Source of the DNA: Acidobacteria bacterium 13_2_20CM_2_57_6 | GTDB lineage: Bacteria > Acidobacteriota > Terriglobia > Acidiferrales > UBA7541 | Direction: 5' to 3' | Assembly: GCA_001917435.1 (NCBI GenBank) | Contig: MNEA01000105.1 | Coordinates: 1 to 33,030, forward strand | DNA length: 33,030 nucleotides | Shown here: in pieces, positions 7,983-16,237 of the stretch | Position numbering within the stretch: the stretch's first letter is position 1 | Layout of the letters: every line of letters starts with the position of its first letter | Program-made: the position numbers and the translations under genes | Notes under the pieces: model-generated | Database searches by the model: none | Seen by the model: the letters and a program-made list of their open reading frames with translations, nothing else | Told to the model about the DNA's origin: nothing

Positions 7983-8741
7983 ATGAGGCAGGATGATTTT
8001 CAGCCCGGCGGAGATCGCTTTCCGCTGACGCGCCGCTCCGTGATCGAAGCGGCGCGGAGCATCGATCGGGAGGAGCGCGAGCGCGCTCTCGAAGCGCTGT
8101 GCGCGGCCTACTGGAAGCCCGTCTATAAATACGTCCGCTGGCGATGGAACTGGGCCGCCAACGATGCGCAGGACCTAACTCAGGGATTTTTTGCGGAACT
8201 GCTCGAAAGAGAGCTGCTTGACAAGTTCGACCCGAAGAAGAGCCGCCTTCGCACCTACCTGCGCGTTTGCGTGGACAGCTTTGTCATGAACGAAGACAAA
8301 TGGGGTCGGCGGCAGAAGCGCGGGGGAAACATCCTGAATGTCGCGTTGGATTTTGCCGCTGCAGAAGAGGAACTGGGCGCAACCACAATCGATCCCGCAA
8401 AAATCGTCTCGCCGGAATCCCTCGAAGAGTTCTTCGAGAAAGAGTGGGTGCGCAGCCTCTTTGCCCTCGCTGTCGAGGACTTGCGCCAATTGTGCGAGCA
8501 GCGCGAACGCACTCGTACCTTTCGGCTGTTCGAAGCGTACGACCTCGAGGGCGACGAGAAAAGCTCCTACGATCAGCTTTCGAAAGACTACGGAATCTCC
8601 GTGCCCGACGTGACCAACGCGCTCGCCTGGGCACGCCGCGAATTTCGGAGGATCGCTCTCGACCGCCTGCGCGAACTGTGCGGCAGCGAAGAGGAATTTC
8701 ACCGTGAAGCCCGCGCCGCTTTTGGCTGGGACACGAGATGA
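7983..8741 (+). CDS. ECF-like RNA polymerase sigma factor paired with a Ser/Thr kinase
   Basis: The 252-residue product is a sigma-70-family factor with regions 2 and 4 only. Region 2 spans about residues 30-100: ALCAAYWKPVYKYVRWR, then the core-binding stretch NDAQDLTQGFFAELLE (classical ECF factors have a DAEDLVQ-like motif), then RLRTYLRVCVDSFVMNEDKWGRRQKRGG. A long linker follows. Region 4 covers about 180-240, with a helix-turn-helix near YDQLSKDYGISVPDVTNALAWARREFRRIAL. I chose the ATG at 7983 because upstream in-frame options are weak TTG codons. The stop codon overlaps the kinase start by four bases (ATGA), so the two are translationally coupled. No anti-sigma factor is encoded next to it. 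Target promoters are unknown. Kinase-linked ECF factors are known from Vibrio (EcfP/PknT), Planctomycetota and Acidobacteriota, which supports regulation by phosphorylation, but that is inference here. Confidence 0.8.
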   Translation: MRQDDFQPGGDRFPLTRRSVIEAARSIDREERERALEALCAAYWKPVYKYVRWRWNWAANDAQDLTQGFFAELLERELLDKFDPKKSRLRTYLRVCVDSFVMNEDKWGRRQKRGGNILNVALDFAAAEEELGATTIDPAKIVSPESLEEFFEKEWVRSLFALAVEDLRQLCEQRERTRTFRLFEAYDLEGDEKSSYDQLSKDYGISVPDVTNALAWARREFRRIALDRLRELCGSEEEFHREARAAFGWDTR

Positions 8742-9775
8742 AATTCCTTTCAAACAATGCCCTCGAAAGACTGCGTGAAGGAGCAGAGGCACCTGATCTC
8801 GCGGGCACACGTTATCGACTTTTGGAACGCGTCGCCCGTGGCGGCATGGGCGTTGTGTACGCCGCGCAAGACGAGAACCTCCAGCGGCGCGTGGCCTTGA
8901 AAGTTCTCGATATTCCGGGAACCGACGGTGATCTGCCGAGTCGGCTTGTCCGCGAAGCTCGCGTCTTGGCTGCTCTCGAGCATCCCGGCATCGTCCCCGT
9001 TCACGACGTGGGGACGCTTGGCGACGGCCGCGTTTTCTACACCATGAAATTTGTCGAAGGCCGGCGCCTTGACAAGTACATCGAGTCGGTTACTTCGATC
9101 CCGGACCGCTTGCGTCTCTTCCTTCGCATTTGCGATGCCGTTGCATTTGCGCATGCGCACGGCGTTCTTCACCGTGACTTAAAACCTGCCAACATTATGG
9201 TCGGCCCGTTCGGCGAAGTCCTGGTAATGGACTGGGGTCTCGCAAAAATTCTGCGTTCCGGCAATTCGCATGCTGCTCGCGGCGTCGATCCGGAAGCTAC
9301 AATTCTCGAGAAGCCAGGGCAGCAGGCCGTTGTCTGCGCCGCCACGGAAATTTCTGTAGCGACCGGACATGGCACGGTGATGGGCACTCCCGGCTACATG
9401 TCTCCCGAACAAGCTCGCGGCGACGTGGAACTTCTGGACGCCCGCAGCGACATCTATTCGCTCGGAGCGCTGCTGCGATTCATACTCACCGGCTACCTGG
9501 AAGGCGTCTCCGCGCCGCGAGCAGCCCGCCTCGATAAATCGTTGGTGGCAATTTGCGCTAAGTCGACCGCAGCGTCGCCAGCAGACCGTTACCCCAACGT
9601 TCAAGAAATGGCTTTGGACATTTCGCGCTATCTGGACGGGCTCGCTGTCGGCGCGCACCGGGAGACTATTTTGGAAAAGGCCGGACGCTTTTACCGCCGT
9701 TACCGCTTCTTTATCTTGTTGATTGCAGCGTACTTGGCGATGCGCGTACTGATTCTGCTTTTTCTGCACCGATAG
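8738..9775 (+). CDS. Membrane-anchored Ser/Thr protein kinase
   Basis: This 345-residue Hanks-type kinase transfers phosphate from ATP to Ser/Thr. Visible motifs: the glycine-rich loop VARGGMGVVY (about 32-41), ATP-anchoring Lys55 in VALK, the catalytic loop HRDLKPAN (145-152, Asp147), the metal site DWG (165-167, in place of DFG), and GTPGYMSPEQA with Glu224 in place of APE. Between DWG and GTPGY there is an expanded activation segment of about 48 residues rich in Ser/Thr. The catalytic domain ends near 310, and a single helix follows at about 324-343 (FFILLIAAYLAMRVLILLFL), leaving almost no extracytoplasmic part. It thus appears to be tail-anchored without a sensor domain. It overlaps the sigma factor stop (ATGA), suggesting the sigma factor is its substrate. 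All catalytic residues are present. Confidence 0.93.
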   Translation: MKFLSNNALERLREGAEAPDLAGTRYRLLERVARGGMGVVYAAQDENLQRRVALKVLDIPGTDGDLPSRLVREARVLAALEHPGIVPVHDVGTLGDGRVFYTMKFVEGRRLDKYIESVTSIPDRLRLFLRICDAVAFAHAHGVLHRDLKPANIMVGPFGEVLVMDWGLAKILRSGNSHAARGVDPEATILEKPGQQAVVCAATEISVATGHGTVMGTPGYMSPEQARGDVELLDARSDIYSLGALLRFILTGYLEGVSAPRAARLDKSLVAICAKSTAASPADRYPNVQEMALDISRYLDGLAVGAHRETILEKAGRFYRRYRFFILLIAAYLAMRVLILLFLHR

Positions 9776-9845
9776 GCGTAAAGGAAATCCAAAGTTTGTT
9801 GTATAGAACGATAGAAGCAATGGGAATTCGATCGGAGGATTCGCC

Positions 9846-10193
9846 ATGAATAAAGTGCTCCTGGGGCTCCTGGTCGGTGCCGTGCTGGGTGCTATCGACG
9901 GCGGGTCAGCCTGGTTCACTCCCGCGGTGCGAGCGCAATTGGTGGGAATCATCTTCGGCTCAACGATTAAGGGTTTGATCGCCGGAGTAGCGGCCGGCAT
10001 TTTCGCGCGCAAAGTGAATTCCGTGCCGCTGGGCATTCTGTTCGGTCTAGCCGTGGGATTTGTGCTCGCGTTCATCGTCGCTTATTTGCAACACGGCTAC
10101 TATTTCGAAATTATTTTGCCGGGCAGCATTGTCGGATTGATTGTGGGTTACGCCACGCAGCGCTACGGTGCGCCGACGCCGGCGACGCGCTAG
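9846..10193 (+). CDS. Small membrane protein, paralogue of the broken gene at 10658
   Basis: The 115-residue product is almost wholly hydrophobic and Gly/Ala-rich, with about four membrane segments (LLGLLVGAVLGAI; LVGIIFGSTIKGLIAGVAAGIF; LGILFGLAVGFVLAFIVAYL; IILPGSIVGLIVGYA) and short loops. The ATG at 9846 has GGAGGA placed seven bases upstream. The function is unknown; the glycine-zipper-like pattern recalls small integral membrane proteins but no named family is certain. It follows the kinase gene by 70 bases and precedes a VOC protein. A second copy, 10658-10995, aligns along its whole length, including G-x-LGxxDG near the start and IxxPGxxxGLxxG near the end. A shared role for the pair at the membrane, perhaps under the sigma-kinase unit, is inference. 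Confidence 0.7.
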   Translation: MNKVLLGLLVGAVLGAIDGGSAWFTPAVRAQLVGIIFGSTIKGLIAGVAAGIFARKVNSVPLGILFGLAVGFVLAFIVAYLQHGYYFEIILPGSIVGLIVGYATQRYGAPTPATR

Positions 10194-10249
10194 AAAAAAG
10201 CAAAGAACTAAGACATGAACTTCGTTTCAATCAATCAAGGAGGAGAACT

Positions 10250-10615
10250 ATGTCTCGAGTCATTCATTTTGAAATACCGGCGAGTGATCCCGAACGCGCC
10301 GCCAACTTTTACCGCAAGGCCTTCGGCTGGAAGATCGAGAAATGGCCTGGCCCCATGGACTACTGGATGGTGAACACCGGCGCGGAAGGCGCTCCAGGAA
10401 TCAACGGCGGCCTCATGAAAAATACGCAGGTAAAGACAACCACCAACACCATCGGCGTGGACTCTGTCGACGCCGCAGTGAAAACAGTGCAGAGCGCCGG
10501 CGGAAAGTTAATCATGCCGAAAACTCCAATCCCCACGGTGGGCTATTTCGCGTATCTCGAGGATACCGAAGGAAATCTTTTCGGCGTAATGCAAGCCGAC
10601 AAGAATGCAAAATAA
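10250..10615 (+). CDS. VOC family protein (glyoxalase/dioxygenase fold)
   Basis: The 121-residue product has the vicinal-oxygen-chelate fold: paired beta-alpha-beta-beta-beta modules. The start (SRVIHFEIPASDPERAANFYRKAFGWKIEKW) and end (PKTPIPTVGYFAYLEDTEGNLFGVMQ) match the widespread single-domain VOC group often annotated as glyoxalase/bleomycin-resistance-like. Candidate metal ligands are His6 (IHFEIP) and Glu in the DTEGNLFG segment, but the full ligand set cannot be confirmed by eye. The ATG at 10250 has a strong AAGGAGGAG ribosome binding site. It sits between the intact small membrane protein gene and its broken paralogue. The substrate is unknown; members range from glyoxalases to binding proteins with no catalysis. 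Confidence 0.88.
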   Translation: MSRVIHFEIPASDPERAANFYRKAFGWKIEKWPGPMDYWMVNTGAEGAPGINGGLMKNTQVKTTTNTIGVDSVDAAVKTVQSAGGKLIMPKTPIPTVGYFAYLEDTEGNLFGVMQADKNAK

Positions 10616-10657
10616 ATTCGTGACAGATTCGCAGGCACGCTCTCGCGGGAGGAAACG

Positions 10658-10995
10658 ATGAGCCTCATCAAACCAGTGCTTGGACTCGCCGCAGGAGGGT
10701 GCTTGGGCTTCTTGATGGATTGAGCGGCTTCTTCGAACTATCCCTTGCTCCGGTCATGGGAAGCGTCATCACTTTTTCGCTGCTGAAGGGATTATTGGCG
10801 GGAATCGCCACTGGATACGTTTCGCGCCGAGTCCATTCAATGCTGCTCGGAATTCTCGCAGGTGTAGGAATTGCCGCTGTCCTGAGCCTTCTCGTGATTC
10901 TACACGCGGGGATGGCTTTGTTTTGGGACATCATGATTCCGGGCATGCTCCTCGGTCTATTGTGGGGTTCGCAACGCAGAAGTTTGGCGGTGTAA
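10658..10995 (+). pseudogene. Frameshifted paralogue of the small membrane protein at 9846
   Basis: A start ATG at 10658 with GGGAGGA upstream begins MSLIKPVLGLAAGG, but this frame stops at 10723. The sequence continues in another frame from about 10699 as VLGLLDGLSGFFEL to the stop at 10995. Joining the two frames gives a protein of about 112 residues that aligns end to end with the intact neighbour (LGLLDG versus LGAIDG, KGLLAGIATGYVSRRVHS versus KGLIAGVAAGIFARKVNS, IPGMLLGLLWG versus LPGSIVGLIVG). A single missing G in the GGG run at 10697-10699 explains the shift. Either the gene is a young pseudogene or the base was lost in sequencing. Confidence 0.82.
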
Positions 10996-11084
10996 AAGAA
11001 TCGGCAGCGGCAGAGCAGTGAAATCGCAATTGGCGTGGTCAATTTCGTGAAAGATATGCAAATCATTCTCAAGGAGGACAATCA

Positions 11085-11601
11085 ATGAATAGCTTTGCGA
11101 AAATTCTGGGGGTGGTCGTTTTAAGCGTGGGCTCCCTGCCCATTCCAAATTCTGCCGCCGGCAACGGGGCGGAAGCGTTTGAAAAACTCAAAATCGCTGG
11201 TGGGCCATTGGGAAACGGACAAAACGAACATGAACAAAGCCACGCTGGATCTGGAGTTGACCTCCGGAGGCACGGCGGTGCTCGAAAAATTCCGCATGGT
11301 GGATAACGGCAGGCCGGTGGAAATGACCACGCTGTATTATCTCGACGGCGACCAGATCAAGCTGACGCACTATTGCATGGCGGGCAATCAGCCGACCATG
11401 AAAGGATCGTACGCCTCGGAGGCAAAGACCCTCACCTTTGATCTGGTCAGCATTTCGAATCTCAAGACTCCCAACGATGGCCACATGCATCACGCTACCT
11501 ACACCTTTATCGACAACGATCACTTCAAGACCATTTGGACATTCCGCAAAGAACAGAAAGACGCGTTTACGGAAGATGTGACGTACGTTCGGACGAAGTG
11601 A
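11085..11601 (+). pseudogene. Frameshifted secreted protein of unknown function
   Basis: The ATG at 11085 follows AAGGAGG and starts a signal peptide (MNSFAKILGVVVLSVGSLPIPNSAAG) that leads to AEAFEKLK. This frame then diverges into nonsense and stops at 11306. The neighbouring frame, open from about 11179 to the stop at 11601, supplies the rest: SLVGHWETDK, ATLDLELTSGGTAVLEKF, LYYLDGDQIKLTHYC, HMHHATYTFIDNDHFKTIW, EDVTYVRTK. The reconstructed protein would be about 170 residues, beta-rich and periplasmic, resembling small lipocalin-like or DUF1579-like exported proteins; the family is uncertain. One extra A in the AAAA run near 11191-11194 accounts for the shift. It lies at the end of a + strand series and is followed by a terminator hairpin. 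Confidence 0.8.
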
Positions 11602-11624
11602 GCCGAAAATCTTCGAAGTGATAT

Positions 11625-11655
11625 AGGGGCGCTCCGGTGAGGCTGGGGCGCCCCT
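11625..11655 (+). terminator. Hairpin terminator after the 11085 gene
   Basis: An 8-bp stem (AGGGGCGC at 11625-11632 with GCGCCCCT at 11648-11655) encloses a 15-base loop and is followed by TTGTGCTTG. It begins 24 bases after the stop of the secreted protein gene and separates it from the PPOX gene. The long loop and the weak T tract make it moderate rather than strong. Confidence 0.6.
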
Positions 11656-11729
11656 TGTGCTTGCGACGAATGTAAAATGGCGCGCATCGAATGTCTATCG
11701 CGAAGGCTTGCGAGGGCAGGAGCGATGCG

Positions 11730-12122
11730 ATGGGATTTGCGGGGTTCGCAGGGCAAAAGTACCTGAATCTTGAAACATTCAAGAAAAACGGCACCGGCGT
11801 AAGAACGCCGGTATGGTTTGCAGCCGATCGATCGATAAACCTCGATTCGAACGATGCCAAGCTGTACGTCTACACGATCGGCGTTTCCGGAAAAGTGAAA
11901 CGCATTCGCAACAATCCGCGCGTGAAGGTCGCGCCATGCGATATGCGCGGCAAAGTGCTTGGTGAGTGGTCGGACGCGCGGGCGGAGATCGTGACCGGCG
12001 AAGCGGCCGCACGGGGAATGCAACTGCTCAACAAAAAATATTTCCCCTGGAAACAGTTGCTCGGATTTTTCGCCTCTTTCAGCAGGCGTGAGCGAACCGT
12101 CTTCGAGATCCATCCGGCATGA
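11730..12122 (+). CDS. PPOX-class oxidoreductase, probably F420-dependent
   Basis: The 130-residue product belongs to the pyridoxamine 5'-phosphate oxidase-like split-barrel family, whose members bind FMN or F420 and reduce diverse substrates. It matches the short F420-associated group: KYLNLETFKKNGTGVRTPVWF at the N-terminus, then a strand pair (LYVYTIGVSGKVKRIRNNPRVKVAPCDMRGKVLGEW), a mobile helix (LLNKKYF), and a short terminal strand (RTVFEIHPA). The GVRTPVW and KVKRIRNNPRV segments are characteristic. I chose the ATG at 11730 because AGGAG (11718-11722) lies seven bases upstream; the in-frame ATG at 11691 has no ribosome binding site. It stands between the terminator at 11625 and convergent genes. 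Cofactor identity is inferred from family resemblance. Confidence 0.85.
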   Translation: MGFAGFAGQKYLNLETFKKNGTGVRTPVWFAADRSINLDSNDAKLYVYTIGVSGKVKRIRNNPRVKVAPCDMRGKVLGEWSDARAEIVTGEAAARGMQLLNKKYFPWKQLLGFFASFSRRERTVFEIHPA

Positions 12123-12161
12123 AAAAGCAGATGACTCGCGATACAGCCGCGCCCGACTCGC

Positions 12162-12719
12162 CTACCTAGGCCAGAGCCACCCAAACGTAGCCGCCGTCAG
12201 CAAACTGTAGACCAGCCCATCAAACGCTTCTTTAAAGACCATGCTCCAGGGCTGGCCCTTCCAGATGCCGTTGACCAAGGGTCCCAGCCCGAAAGCAAGG
12301 AATGCCGCGGTGCCGGCAACGCGAAAGACAGCCAGATAGGGCGCGCTTGGCATCACTGTGCGTCCTGTGAGATAGGCAACGAAGACGCCGATCAACAGGC
12401 AATAGGCGAACCACATGCCAAGAAACTTGGGCATGGCGACCGGGCCATTGGGGTACAGGGTCAGAAATCCGACCGGCCCTTGCTTGAACTTTTCCTGCAT
12501 AGCGGGCGAATTCATGTCCTTATGGGAGCAATAAGGGAAATGATAGAGGCCCGGGGCCAAACCAGCCGGCCGCAAGGCGGCAAGAAGCTTGTCCTCCTCG
12601 GGAAGCTGCCGATAGTCGCTAACGTGATACTTCAGCACCATGTGGATGATCGAGCTGGCCACGAACACGATTACCGCCGAAAGCAGAATGGGCAGCAAAA
12701 GCGCGGTGAGAGAAACCAT
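12162..12719 (-). CDS. Integral membrane protein of unknown function
   Basis: The 185-residue product has four likely membrane helices: residues about 3-28 (LTALLLPILLSAVIVFVASSI), about 100-118 (LGMWFAYCLLIGVFVAYL), about 128-150 (YLAVFRVAGTAAFLAFGLG) and a C-terminal one near 165-183 (SLLTAATFGWLW). A soluble loop of about 65 residues follows the first helix and contains HMVLKYHVSDYRQLPEEDKLLAALR and FPYCSHKDMNSP. The ATG at 12719 has a strong AAGGAGG site six bases upstream. I recognise similar hypothetical proteins in Acidobacteriota and other soil bacteria but know no function. It follows the Oar receptor stop by 89 bases on the same strand with its own ribosome binding site. Confidence 0.72.
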   Translation of the reverse strand: MVSLTALLLPILLSAVIVFVASSIIHMVLKYHVSDYRQLPEEDKLLAALRPAGLAPGLYHFPYCSHKDMNSPAMQEKFKQGPVGFLTLYPNGPVAMPKFLGMWFAYCLLIGVFVAYLTGRTVMPSAPYLAVFRVAGTAAFLAFGLGPLVNGIWKGQPWSMVFKEAFDGLVYSLLTAATFGWLWPR

Positions 12720-12808
12720 GCGTTGCCTCCTTGGAAGTACATTTGAATGCAGGAATTAGGCTGAGGCTACCCCCGAACGGAGGCGCAGTCAAGAAGACAG
12801 ACTTGGCG

Positions 12809-15800
12809 TCAATAGTTCAATTTGATGGAAAACTGGATCTGGCGCGATGGACCGGCGGTCTTGCTGATAACGCCAAACCCGCTCCCGCTGACGATGTTGG
12901 AGGGCAATCCAAAATTGACTTCGTTGAAGATATTGAAGAACTCCACTCGAAATTGAAGATCGGCAAGTTCACCGTTACCGCGATGACCAATAGCGGTGTC
13001 CTTGATCAGCGCCAGGTCAAAATCGCGGAAGCCGGGACCGCGAAAGGTGTCGCGGCCAAGCGTGCCGAAACGGCCGTGAAACGGCCCGGTCCCGCCAGGT
13101 ATGTTGATAGGAATTATGAAAAATGACCTGTTTGTATTGCCCAGGCCAAAGTAGTCCTCTCGCACTCTGCGGCTGGTGGAAAACGTCGGCATGGCAAGAA
13201 GGTCGGGACGATCCGTTCCGCCCAAGCCTGCGCCGGTTTGCTGGACGCCAGAATACACCGTGAACGGCGGCCCGCTCGTCAGCGTCGTAATGTTCAGGAC
13301 CTGCCAGCCCTTGGTAAGTTTTTTTCCCAGCGGCTGAAGAAAGCCCACGCGTTCCAAGGGCAAGGACTGGATCAGGCTCAGCGTGAAAACGTGGGTCACA
13401 TCGAAAGTGGAAGGGCCTTTGTCGGCGCCGGAATTCCGGGGATCCTGTGGCAAGGTCTGCAAGATTACGCCGGAGCTCCCGGAAATGCCTCCGGGCACAG
13501 CGCTGGTGTCATCAATACTCTTGGAAAACGTATAGCTGACCTGGAAGCTAAGGCCCGCCCGTGAATTATTCTGGCTGACGCTCGTTTGCAGCGCGTGATA
13601 GCTGGAATGTGCTCCCGAGCTCATCACCGACTCGGGGCCGAATCCTCCGATCGCTTGGCCGGCCGAATTGAATTGTGTGTAAGGCGCAAAAGCAGGCTCC
13701 GCTCCCCCGTATCCATTCGGCGAGAGCACGCTGGCAAGATGGACTCCCGCCGTGCCCACATACGAAGTGCTCAGCTTGAAGCCGCCGATTTCCTGGTCGA
13801 TCCCCAATGTTTGCGTGGCGATATACCCGTTACGAAAATGCGGGTCGAAGCTGATCGCCGCGAATAATTGCGCCTGATTGCCGGGAGTAAGTGCCTCCAA
13901 ATCATTTTGAAATCGCTGCACGTCCATCACTGTGTTCGCGGGAACATTGCTGCTGCTTCCGGACGCAAACAGCAACCCGCCTTGCGTGGTGTACACGGGA
14001 GGAAGGCTGAGTGTCGCAACGAAATCCTGAAAATTTAGCGGAGAGCCGGGTTGCGCCGTCAGCAAGGGCTGAAAGACGAAAGGGAATGCGCCGGTGACAT
14101 AATTCTGCAGCCAGAGGTTGGGAAGAATCGTAGTGACGGCGCCGCCGCCGTGGAGCGTCGTATGTTTGGTCAGTCCGAAATCCAGAGACAACCGCGGGCC
14201 CCACCCGCTCCAATCCATCGCGTAAGGAGGCTGCGGATTGTACACGTAGATCTGCGTCGCGCCGGGAGTCAAATATCCTGCCGGCTCTGCGTTCGGCCCG
14301 ACAGGAAGTGCCAGCGTCGTGCGATGCTTCGCTTCATGAATCCGGCTGTTCACTTCATAGCGCAATCCATAATTGATGCTCAATCGCGCCGTGGCTTTCC
14401 ACGTGTCCTGGAAATAGAAATTGTAGGCCTCGCGGCGCACCGCCGCTTCGTCAAACTTGTCTCCCTTGGGCGTCAAGTTCGCGGCCGCGGTCACCGTGTA
14501 GGAATAAGGCGTCGCGGTCAACAGGCCGGTCAGTGAGTCCGGCAACTTGTCTCCGGGGTGGATATCATTCTGGCCGCTGGCGGACGGAATCAGAACGGGA
14601 GAATACGCAGCGCCTCCTCCAAACGTGTAGAGCCCGTCAGGATTCGTTCCAAAAATCGTAGTGTCGCGATTGAAACGCAGCTCCGCGCCCCATTTGAAGG
14701 AATGCGAGCCCCGTGTGTATACCATGTCTCCTTTGAACTGGTAGACGTTTCCATAGGAACCGAATACGGAACCGTCGGCGGAATTAAAGCCCTGAAAAAG
14801 TCCGTCGCCAAACGCGATGGCTGGCTGTGTCTGGTTGCTGGTGATGAACAGTGGCGTACTGCGGATGTAGCCGACGGTCGTCTGATAGTTGAAGTGCGGA
14901 GAGGCCGTGCGAGAATATTTCATGGCCGCGCTTCGTTGGTGGTCGAGAAACTTGACGCCAAAATCGGGATTTAGCGCGGTCTGATCCGGGTTCGTCGTTG
15001 GCCCGCTGACCTGATTGCGGCTGGCACGCAGAAATAGCGTAGCCTTTTCCGAAAGGCGATGATCGAGCCGGAAAGAAGCCTGATCTGTCCGCGTGGCAAC
15101 CTTGGAAGATGTGGCGTAAGTGCGCGCCCCGAATGCGCCCTGAGAATCGTTCGGCAAAGGATAGCTCGCCAGTAATGCGGTAACCTTGCTGCTGACCGGA
15201 ACCGTCAGCGTGTCGCCAGGAAACGCGGTTGTGTCGATTCCCTGCCTCTCCGCCTGAGTTGGCACGGCGAATACCTGTGTTGTCCCCAGAACTTGCCGGA
15301 ACCCCTGGTACTCCGCAAAATAAAATGTCTGGCTGCGGCCATCGTAAATATGCGGAACGAAAACCGGCCCGCCGTTGGTCACGCCGAATTCATTTCGCGC
15401 AAATGGCGGGAGGCGCCGTGTGTCCAGATCGTTCTTGTGATCGAAGAAATTTCGCGCGTCGAAAGAAGCATTGCGGACAAACTCAAACAAGCTTCCATGC
15501 ACTTGTTCGCTTCCGGACTTGGTGATCACATTCGTGAATCCTCCCGCGCCGTGCCCGGTGTCCGCCGGCATCACGCCGGAACTGGATTGCACTTCTTGAA
15601 TGGCATCGACGTTGAAGTTCGAAAACGTCGCTCCGCCGAGTTCCGGATCGGTTGTGTCCGCCCCATCCATGGCAAACACGGCGGCCGAGCCACGTTGGCC
15701 GTTCACCGCAAATTGTTGCGTGAAATTGGCCGCCCCATTGGTGTCTGTCATCGTGCCCGCGGCCAGTAACAGGAGCTTGCTGAAATCGCGCTCATTTAGC

Positions 15801-16237
15801 GGTAACCTGGACACTTCCCCTGTCGAGAGATGCTCGCCCCCGCTCGCCTGGGCAGAACCTGCATTCTGAACGAGCGTCACGCGAAGCACTTGCCCCTCCG
15901 CCGGAAGTAGAACTTCAGCCGCGAGTGTCGCGTCCTCTTTGATAATTACCGGATCCGCTGCAGACCAAATCTTTCCCCCAGCATTTACTGTGAGAGTGTA
16001 GCTGCCCGCGACGATCCCGGTGAACGCAAACTGCCCGCTTCCAGATGTCGTCGCGAAGTATTCCTGTTTGCTGTTTGCTCCAATCAGCTTGACGGTGGCC
16101 ATGCCTGCTGGCTTCCCTCCCGAGTCGCGCAGCACACCACTTAAGGAGATCAATGGAGTCGAGTGCAGAGAGGGAACAAGAAGGAATAGAACGAAGAGAA
16201 AGCAGGCACGAACCAATTCGCGGGACCAGGAGAGCAT
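12809..16237 (-). CDS. Oar-like TonB-dependent outer membrane receptor
   Basis: The 1,142-residue product is an outer membrane beta-barrel of the Oar type abundant in Acidobacteriota. A signal peptide (ending near LVPSLHS) is followed by a carboxypeptidase-regulatory-like domain at about 30-110 (ISLSGVLRDSGGKPAGMATVKL, GQFAFTGIVAGSYTLTV). A plug domain spans about 130-240 (RLPLNERDFSKLLLL, FAVNGQRGSAAVFAMDGADTTD, VQSSSGVMPADTGHGAGGFTNVITKSG). The remainder is barrel, ending RQIQFSIKLNY with a terminal aromatic residue as expected for outer membrane insertion. Substrates of such receptors are mostly unknown; oligopeptides or glycans are suggested for some. The gene is divergent from an exported oligopeptidase B at 16359, hinting at peptide use. 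On the minus strand TATAAT lies only eight bases before the ATG (16251-16246), so transcripts may be nearly leaderless or the start may be further in. Confidence 0.93.
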   Translation of the reverse strand: MLSWSRELVRACFLFVLFLLVPSLHSTPLISLSGVLRDSGGKPAGMATVKLIGANSKQEYFATTSGSGQFAFTGIVAGSYTLTVNAGGKIWSAADPVIIKEDATLAAEVLLPAEGQVLRVTLVQNAGSAQASGGEHLSTGEVSRLPLNERDFSKLLLLAAGTMTDTNGAANFTQQFAVNGQRGSAAVFAMDGADTTDPELGGATFSNFNVDAIQEVQSSSGVMPADTGHGAGGFTNVITKSGSEQVHGSLFEFVRNASFDARNFFDHKNDLDTRRLPPFARNEFGVTNGGPVFVPHIYDGRSQTFYFAEYQGFRQVLGTTQVFAVPTQAERQGIDTTAFPGDTLTVPVSSKVTALLASYPLPNDSQGAFGARTYATSSKVATRTDQASFRLDHRLSEKATLFLRASRNQVSGPTTNPDQTALNPDFGVKFLDHQRSAAMKYSRTASPHFNYQTTVGYIRSTPLFITSNQTQPAIAFGDGLFQGFNSADGSVFGSYGNVYQFKGDMVYTRGSHSFKWGAELRFNRDTTIFGTNPDGLYTFGGGAAYSPVLIPSASGQNDIHPGDKLPDSLTGLLTATPYSYTVTAAANLTPKGDKFDEAAVRREAYNFYFQDTWKATARLSINYGLRYEVNSRIHEAKHRTTLALPVGPNAEPAGYLTPGATQIYVYNPQPPYAMDWSGWGPRLSLDFGLTKHTTLHGGGAVTTILPNLWLQNYVTGAFPFVFQPLLTAQPGSPLNFQDFVATLSLPPVYTTQGGLLFASGSSSNVPANTVMDVQRFQNDLEALTPGNQAQLFAAISFDPHFRNGYIATQTLGIDQEIGGFKLSTSYVGTAGVHLASVLSPNGYGGAEPAFAPYTQFNSAGQAIGGFGPESVMSSGAHSSYHALQTSVSQNNSRAGLSFQVSYTFSKSIDDTSAVPGGISGSSGVILQTLPQDPRNSGADKGPSTFDVTHVFTLSLIQSLPLERVGFLQPLGKKLTKGWQVLNITTLTSGPPFTVYSGVQQTGAGLGGTDRPDLLAMPTFSTSRRVREDYFGLGNTNRSFFIIPINIPGGTGPFHGRFGTLGRDTFRGPGFRDFDLALIKDTAIGHRGNGELADLQFRVEFFNIFNEVNFGLPSNIVSGSGFGVISKTAGPSRQIQFSIKLNY

